From assembly GCF_000485595.1 (NCBI RefSeq), contig NW_014577673.1:62203-108061 (forward strand): DNA of 45,859 nt, written 5' to 3'. The notes beneath the pieces were generated by a model, which saw only the letters and a program-made list of their open reading frames with translations, was not told where the DNA came from and made no database searches. Below are positions 39,210-45,859 of the stretch, in pieces. Made by a program: the position numbers and the translations under genes. Origin of the DNA: Priapulus caudatus (lineage: Eukaryota; Priapulida; Priapulimorpha; Priapulimorphida; Priapulidae). The first letter of the stretch is position 1; every line of letters begins with the position of its first letter.

Positions 39210-42200
39210 TCAGTAGCAGGGTGAGCCGTTGATGATCGGTCCCTTCTGATGCTCACTCGCTACAGCCTTCATGATCACCTGCACCAGGACTACGCCGAAT
39301 ATGAACACGCCGAGTGCTATGAAGCCTACCGTGCAGATTAGCGCGACTTTGCTACGTCTTTGCTCGATCGCGGCATCTCGCGCGAGCATTCCCTGCATGA
39401 AGCACATACCTGAAACACAGTGCAATCGCGTTGACGTCCGTTAGGTGTTTGTCTTAATGGCATTCATCACCATGTGAGAACAGTGGAAGCAGAAAAGGAG
39501 GTCACGTAAAAATAATGCTAGTTCATTTTACCCTGTTATAGTTAGCGTTATAGTAATACTAATATGAAACAGTAGCATTCATAGCAACTAAAAAGCGCAG
39601 AGAGGTACAGTGAAACCCTGATTTAACGTGAATTCGGATATAACGCGATGAGTCATTGGACCTTTTTTTGCTCTTTCCAGAACTGAAAAGTTTTTTGGTG
39701 AGTTAAGCCGGACTTAGGTCGAAGCGAGGATCGCCTATATATCGCACAACTAAATGAGTTTACATGACTTGTTGCTGTGGGGTGGGGGGGGGGTCAGTTT
39801 ATATGCTGATTTTCTTGAACCCCGATTTGGCACGACCCCGCTTTTTTCGCTATGACACTTTATAGCGAAATAATGGGGCCGATTTAATGGGGCCACACTG
39901 TATTACAAACAATACAGTGTTTTACATAGTATGATAACGATTACCACCTACCTGGATACACAAATATAAAGACTGCCGCAAAGCTTCCCAGTACACCGAT
40001 GACACTGCCTATGTCGGGAATGAAGACGGCAAGGAGGAGTGATGCGAAGAACCAGACTAGTGTCATCAGTATTCGTCTTGTCTTCTCACCCTGGTCAGCT
40101 AGTGCGGGACTCAGCTGCTTACAATCTATATAGAGGTTGTCTGCAGCCACTCTGCGAAGTACAGACAAAAGCACATTAGGTGACTCTTGATATTCAATCA
40201 GTATAATTACATACTCTTATAACATAACACAGTATAATAAGTGTAGTTTTTTTTTTAAATATGCATAGGTTCATGGTATAAATCAAAATATGATAGAGAA
40301 ACCAATCATCCCTTGTGTCATTATAATTAATGATAGGGGAAAAGTGCTGAAAATTGGGAGGCAGCAAAAGATTCTAGCTATCCACACAAACTTTCAGTAT
40401 GGGCAAAAATATGTATTTTTGAATTAAACCCGTGACAACGAAGTAACATAATCAAGGATGGCTAGAAGTATTCCAGCAAACTGCACTTACTCTATGCTTA
40501 TAAGGCCGACCAAAAAATTACCTTTGGTTCGGGTCACCCACCCGACTTCACATTTCGGAGTGATAGAATGTGCGACTGCGGTCACTTTTAGAGGGTTTCA
40601 AGAAAAAATAAAATTCAAAGATACCGCCTGCCGATCATACATATTGAAATATCCGACTTGTGATTTTATTTACCTAAAGAGAGTTACAAAATATTTATAA
40701 ACAGAACTTCGTTGGCGAGAAGTGAAACAGTTCGTACCTACGTTTCCTACAACGTGAAAGAGTCGTATAGAGCCTGGGCCGGCTACTTCATAAACAGAGC
40801 CTGAAAGTCGTATGGCGCGGCGGCCGGCCTCATTTTCACAATCCATGAGACCTGAACCAAAGGTATTTTTTTGTTTGGCCTAAGTACGTTAAATGGCAAC
40901 AATGATATAGGACAGTCAACTTGCAATACCGACCACCTACGCGACTGTCCATGCAGGTCAGTTTTCTGTGAAGTTCCGTTTTTAGAAGGACATTCTTACA
41001 TGTCTCAGATGGGATTGGGACTTAAATATTGTTCAGTTTAACATAATATTCGCTTTTGAAGGTGTTCGGAATATAGAGAGTTCACTGTATAGCATATTAT
41101 ATTATATAATTATATAATGTGCCCCATTCTACTGCTACTTACCTGCCACAGAAACAGAGTATTGGGTAGGTGACGTACATCTTAGCTGCAACCGCGATCA
41201 TGGCGATGAGAGCAGCCGTATCACTCGGCGCGTACGACAGGAGTATGTCTGCGTTAACATTGCCTCCGAAAGTCAGATAGCCATAGACGGCGGTCAACGT
41301 GTAGCACAGGACACACGCGACCATGGCAACGCAGACCGACTTGCTGAACTCTGTTAAAGTCCTCTTTCGTAGACACGAGTACACCGGTACAACACTTATG
41401 TGACACTATAAAGAAATGTGTTTACAAAAAACCGATATAACATACAGAGTGAGAACTATTACCCCTGTACTATACAGTATTATAAAGTTGTTTGCTTCCA
41501 ATAGATTTATGAAAACAACTAAATATTTGAAAAAAATGTACTACCTGGTACGAAAAGCAGATTGTTGGTATAACCAAAAACACGTCCTGCCAGGAGTTTG
41601 GTCTGAAAATTATTCAAGAATTAAGAGAACATCTAGATGACAACAGAAATATGTGGCACAAATCGGCATTTTCAGATAATTATAATATAGATTCAGGAAT
41701 GCATTACAATAATAGTTATAATCTAATTATAATCTAATAATAGAACGATTAGTCATTTAATTTTACAATCAATAAGCACAGTCATTAAGGGAAATTAAGT
41801 AAATAAGTATTAACAATCTTGAGCTGCAGAGCGTCTGGGCTCATCTGAGGTCTGTTGCTACGGTTATAAACGTAACATTTAAGTCGTGCGTAGTGACACC
41901 TTTGTTAGGCGTAGATATGCAGATATGCAGTTGCGTACACATCATTTCAGCAACCTTCTGCATTCTGGATACCTCCCAAATCCCATTGGTTGATACAAAT
42001 CGCGTGCCTGAAACTCCTGTTTTATCGTGCATTGTGACCCAAACCCTATTGGAAAAAAAGTTCAATGGATAAAGATAGAAAAATACAAAAAAAAGGTAAA
42101 TAATAAAAAATCTGATGGGATTCGATCCAAGAACCTCTGAGCCATAATCCTGTGATGTAGCTGTTGGGCTATACAGGCTTATTGGCTTTCTAGATTATGG

Positions 42201-44160
42201 ATGTACCATGAATATGAGAACACTGTGACATCATTGAGGCAGTTCAGGAAATCCATGTTTAACCCTCTCTTGAAGGTCAAAAAGGTTATCAGACACTTAC
42301 TCTTCGCAACGTCAGCTGGAAAGCACATTTCATGGTCCTTTCAATAAAGTGATAAAAAATGGTAGGTCAGGCACTGAAAACAAAAAGTTTTCACTCTGTC
42401 CATTAGGCCATGTCCCCTCAGAAAATGTGCTGATATCTGACCTTTCCCCCACTGCCCTTTGACCTGTGACTCCAATTTCGCACTGGTTGATGGGTTTCCT
42501 GCCCATCACACTAAACACCGAATATTAAGAGCATAGGTCGAGCCGTTAAGATTTGTGCCGGCAATTCCGTATTTCCTCCGTATACCTTAGTTAAGGGGGA
42601 AATATTTCCCCTTCGTTTACACATCTTGACCTTTGACCCTTGACCCCCAAATTTGTCATCCCGAGTCCTTTTCACGATCCTCCCCCCGACGTCCCGAATA
42701 TCGTGACCGTACATCGAGCGGTTAAGATTTGTGCCCAACTGTTGAAGCACGCACAATCATGCGATTCTACAAGCTGCATCCGACTACGTCAGATGAGTTA
42801 AAAATACAAATAAATATTTACATGACATTTATACTCACTCTGTTTTGATTGGGCCTGGTACATACTGTCCTGTATAGTATCGATATACGACTAGGAAAGT
42901 CACATATATGACGGCGAACACACCCATCGCACTGAAATAGTAATTAATATAATAGTTTAATATGGGATTCTTGACAGGTACACCGTACTAGTACTTGTTC
43001 AAACAGTTGTTAAATTTAAAAAAACAATACTTAGAACATTACAACTGCTAAACATGTTGCTTAGCTATTATAAAGCGTAAAAGTTCTCCAGGTGATCTAA
43101 ATAATTTTTCCCCCAATTTTCCTTTCAAATGTAGATTTAGTACACTGACATAACTTTGATACTAACCTGACGTATTTTAAAAAGTCTATTTTTTTCGGAA
43201 AGCATAAAGGCAATATTATGACAATGGAGGTGACTGACAGCGTACACTGCCGGGATAGGTACCATCTCGCACAGAAATCAGGCCCGAAATTGTCTGCCAT
43301 CACTGAAACAAATAACGAACATATGCGCACACAAAAATAGAGAGAGGGGAGAGACAGAGAGAGAGAGAGAGAGAGAGATTCTAGAAACGATATTTAAATG
43401 AAGTGAATAGTGGTTTGGACTTCTGGCAGGTTTTAGCTAACAATATGATACTTTCAATGTGATAAATATATATTATTTTAGAAATATGGTATTTGTTCTC
43501 CACCCCCACCCCACCATTAGCACATTCCTGGAGTCACAAGTGCGTTGTCACACACAGTATCAACTGACGTCAGAAACAAACGTGATCAGTAATAATCGGA
43601 ATGTCCCAGATGCTAAATAGAGTCGCAGCATAAACCCGCAAGTATTACAAGAACGTCTTTTCCGTCATATCTGTACCATTGTCAATCTGGTCGGCAATGA
43701 TTATCAGAAAGGTAATGCAGCAGCCGAAGCAGTAGACAGCAATGAGGAGAGAGCAAGTCAGCCAAGCACGCTTGCCACACATCGTCTCCACCACTTCCTG
43801 ATAGGTGCTGCAGCATGCCACGTCCGAACAGTATGCAAGGACGATCAAGGCCAGGACGCAAAAGACCAGCATGATCTGTGTATGAAAAAAGGGAGCCGTT
43901 TCTCACTGAAATGTCGCACTGACATTCAGAGATTTGTAGAATAGCTGAGTACATGGCAAAACGATTAGCCATAAAGAAAGAAGAAAGATCTTATCTTCAA
44001 TATATGCATAGGTTCATGCTGATAGACACAATACTAACCGTTTGTAAGGTTAAGGCAATGACAATTCCACCAGCATCATTATATGAGTCTGCAAAGTTGA
44101 GCAACCCTGCTCCTAACCCAGCATTAATGATGATAAACGAACTTGCCCACCATGAGGAAC
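39210..44160 (-). CDS. SLC38A7: SLC38A7/8-type sodium-coupled neutral amino-acid transporter, 5'-incomplete
   Basis: Exons on the minus strand: 44160-44039, 43875-43677, 43302-43167, 42931-42839, 41602-41545, 41405-41143, 40151-39952, 39409-39210 (TGA). They encode 422 residues in consistent phase; human SNAT7 has 462. Landmarks in order: TM1 [92 protein letters not shown]; the 58-nt exon [96 protein letters not shown]. This is the 11-helix APC/LeuT-fold SLC38 arrangement. SNAT7 exports glutamine and asparagine from lysosomes. Sequence alone does not separate an SNAT7 from an SNAT8 role. The exon encoding the roughly 35-40 N-terminal residues (ending in phase 1) is not found and may lie beyond the window. 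Confidence 0.9.
39606..39902. mobile_element. pogo/Tigger-like MITE in the last SLC38A7 intron
   Basis: Starts CAGTGAAACCCTGATTTAAC at 39608 and ends ATTTAATGGGGCCACACTG at 39900, with TA on both sides. The CAGTG...TTAA ends and TA target are typical of pogo/Tigger elements. It is 293 bp with imperfect terminal inverted repeats and no ORF. It is a different family from the one at 6185. A lone similar end (complement CAGTGAACTCTCTATATTCC) sits near 41070-41090. Confidence 0.75.
40503..40881. mobile_element. Inverted-repeat element in SLC38A7 intron
   Basis: The left end AGGCCGACCAAAAAATTACC then TTTGGTTCGGGTC and the right end (complement AGGCCAAACAAAAAAATACC then TTTGGTTCAGGTC) form terminal inverted repeats of about 35 bp. 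It is 379 bp long with no protein domain. The target duplication is unclear; TA or TAA flanks are possible. Confidence 0.75.
42110..42182 (-). pseudogene. tRNA-like / SINE head remnant
   Basis: On the minus strand, TAGCCCAACAGCTA resembles a tRNA A box, and GGATCGAATCCCATCA about 40 nt later resembles a B box (GGTTCGAATCC). The stems pair poorly. A T-rich stretch follows. It reads best as a decayed tRNA or tRNA-derived SINE inside a transporter intron, not a functional tRNA. Confidence 0.35.
42249..42804 (-). mobile_element. Dispersed TE family A, copy 3 (SLC38A7 intron)
   Basis: Reverse copy of 9358-9940, running from ATCCATGTTTAACCCTCTC to GTCAGATGAGTTAAAAATA. Both ends are present. The CGTC microsatellite of copy 1 is reduced to a single GCACG. 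The right end lies 35 bp from the exon at 42839. Confidence 0.85.
43336..43379. repeat. GA microsatellite
   Basis: AGAGAGGGGAGAGACAGAGA followed by GA repeats, 34 bp beyond the 42-kb-side transporter exon starting at 43302. Confidence 0.85.
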
Positions 44161-44852
44161 CTGCAGTTGAAAATAACAACACAATGGTTACAACAGTTGC
44201 AGTGCAGTAGAAAACAACTATTTAAATTGTATATGTTCCCCCCATGTAAAGAAAATTCTATTATTAGTGGCATTTACCACTGATTTTTGATGTGCAGAGA
44301 CTTAAATTCCTGAAAAGTTTTCTTTGCATTTATACACAAAGAACGAAATTATTGTAAGTCTAGAATCAAATATTCCATGCTTTCCTGTCAGACTGCCTGA
44401 TTTGACACCATCGAGGGGTCGTACAATAAATTTTGCCATGAAACACCAATTAAAATCATATTCTGCAGTAATATATGTTGGATAACATGATAATTTATGC
44501 TTATCTGATAGTTAGTTCGACTCATGTGACTATTGCGATTTTTAGTTTGCAACTTCAGGCTGCATACGCCTTTATTTTACTGTCCGTGAATTCTACTAAA
44601 AGCTACTAAAAGCTACTAAAGCTACTAAAAGCAAAAACATTGGATTAACCTCGTAAATAATAGTCTTCAACGTCTAAGGGACTATATCGAAGACAGAAAG
44701 AGGCAAGCTGATCAAATAGAAAGCTCAACACTGTTGATCGCAGTAGAAAAGTAAAATTTGCAATTTACTAAAGAGGAAGGGAGAAAATTCCAATACAGAA
44801 GGACAGAAACAAAGAAGCTAAACTTAAAGAGATCCTTAGAAGATGGTGCATG

Positions 44853-45165
44853 TCAAAAGCAATGATCATGCTCAGATGATCGAGTGCAACGAACAGGCTT
44901 CATCAAGCAAGAGGGACTGCCAATCTTCACCTGACCATGATAAATTTTATGAAAAGTTATATGTTGAGCATGGAGAAAGCGGACACGAAGAGGAGGCCAA
45001 TCAAGTTGAGCTAAAGAAACATCAGCACTATCATGATAGTTTTTGGAAACCCATCTCGCAGTTTTATGCTGAATGGCAACCAATTTTGAGCAGTTTTTAA
45101 GTGTATAGGGGCACATGCCTTGTTTAATATGGGGAGAACCATAGTTTTAAAAGCCAGGGACCGAG
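44853..45165 (-). mobile_element. Fragment of non-LTR retrotransposon reverse-transcriptase C-terminus
   Basis: On the minus strand AFKTMVLPILNKACAP (about 45160-45110) and then, in another frame, NCSKLVAIQHKTARWVSKNY, DSADVSLAQLDWPPLRVRF and VRCTRSSEHD match the usual LINE (L2/CR1/RTE-like) tail: YKTLVRPILEYA, IQRRAARWV, LGWPSLEERR, TRS. The frame change means it is a dead fragment. Confidence 0.75.
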
Positions 45166-45713
45166 TTTTAGAACCGGCAAAGCTAAGGTAACGCTATAAC
45201 ATACCAAAGGAACGAGGCGCTTCCATACAAATATAATGATATGAACTCTCTTCATCAAAAGTAAATATATACCCATATTAATTATCATACAGCAGGATGA
45301 TAAAAAAATGCATGTGATAAAATGTGAACTCATTTTGCACCAGGGACGTGTGTTACCACAAGTACTGCAGAGTGACAGTGCTCAGTTAATGGCTAGATCC
45401 TGCTTTGCCACTACCACCTGCCAGTTTATTTCTCTGTTTTTCTGGCTTGTCTTCTATACAGCTCTTCAGCTGAGCAGAGAGTGCAAAGTTGAGAAAGTTG
45501 AGCTCTTTTATGGCAAGCTTGGTAATGTGGCAGTGGCACTGGTCACCACGGGCTCCCGGTGAGTGGCCCAACGCTAACATGACTCGGTGCAATCCCGTAT
45601 GTAGGGATACAGATACAGAATGCCAGCAGTAGCTATACAGAACATTGACACACTAGCTAGACTATGACATTATACATGTCATCAGCAGCAAGAGATTTGT
45701 TGCTACTTTGGAA

Positions 45714-45859
45714 ACGTGATTTAATCATGCCAACTCAGCACCAGCGCTTGTCTGAATTTTGTACAAGCTTGCATGCTAGCATTGTTATTACTAGACGGAC
45801 TTACGTGATTTAATCATGCCAACTCAGCACCAGCGCTTGTCTGAATTTTGTACAAGCTT
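45714..45859 (+). repeat. 57-bp direct repeat at 89-bp spacing, window edge
   Basis: ACGTGATTTAATCATGCCAA through GTACAAGCTT at 45714-45770 is repeated identically at 45803-45859, where the window ends. The array may continue beyond. Confidence 0.9.

Larger units (their letters stand above)
44161..45859. other. 5' flank of SLC38A7 (or intron 1)
   Basis: No transporter exon is convincingly found. The stretch contains a short GCTACTAAAA repeat (about 44595-44633), a LINE fragment, and a terminal direct repeat. A minus-strand ATG at about 45592 followed by a G|GT donor (near 45543) would be phase-compatible, but it has no family similarity. Confidence 0.5.

Noticed and set aside
40458-40700. 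80-codon ORF inside the inverted-repeat element
   Set aside because: Begins outside the element and runs through its terminal repeat. It has no transposase motif.
42110-42182. Functional tRNA gene
   Set aside because: A- and B-box-like sequences are present, but acceptor and T stems do not pair well. It is reported only as a decayed tRNA-like remnant.
45308-45562. Plus-strand ORF ending near a GTGAGT donor-like site
   Set aside because: No family similarity and no following exon in the window. It overlaps LINE-fragment flanks.

Overview
The window is nuclear DNA of an invertebrate metazoan. It holds intron-rich genes with conserved GT-AG junctions, vertebrate-like gene families, abundant micro- and minisatellites, several classes of short inverted-repeat transposons, and a short TTAGGG-type tract. 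The genes are diverged from vertebrate sequences but keep orthologous exon structures. An early-branching or marine invertebrate such as a sponge is plausible, but I cannot fix the phylum from the sequence alone.

Four protein genes can be reconstructed. (1) CCNDBP1 (cyclin-D1-binding protein 1 / GCIP), plus strand, 1470-11641, 11 exons, 343 aa, complete. (2) Cytoplasmic dynein 1 light intermediate chain (DYNC1LI1/2 type), minus strand, 33564 down to 16884, 12 exons, 477 aa, complete. (3) An E2F1/2/3-class transcription factor, plus strand, 35716-37023, uninterrupted and very GC-rich, 435 aa. (4) An SLC38A7/8-type amino-acid transporter, minus strand, 44160 down to 39210, 8 exons found; the N-terminal exon is not found. 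Exon phases agree at every proposed junction. One CCNDBP1 junction works only with a GC-AG intron.

Layout: 1-1469 is upstream sequence with GA repeats. 1470-11641 is CCNDBP1, whose introns hold a G-run-bounded element, a pogo/Tigger-like MITE, CA/GT repeats, a dispersed TE copy and a tiny hairpin insertion. 11642-16883 is tail-to-tail intergenic DNA. 16884-33564 is DYNC1LI1, most of which is intronic tandem repeat. 33565-35715 is the head-to-head region between DYNC1LI1 and E2F, with an E2F-type site near the DYNC1LI1 start. 37024-39209 is tail-to-tail spacer. 39210-44160 is the transporter. The right end holds a LINE fragment and a terminal direct repeat.

The most unusual signal is in DYNC1LI1. 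Several exon-intron boundaries (acceptor and donor of exon 4, donors of exons 5 and 8) have been copied, splice site included, into adjacent tandem arrays. Two of these arrays have units that are multiples of three and stay open in frame, which could permit nested alternative splicing adding 50, 100 or 19 residues. A second theme is a set of very small foldback elements (53-180 bp) that are almost entirely hairpin; three have direct-repeat flanks that look like target-site duplications. The genes have no obvious shared pathway, although E2F and CCNDBP1 both belong to cyclin/Rb cell-cycle control.
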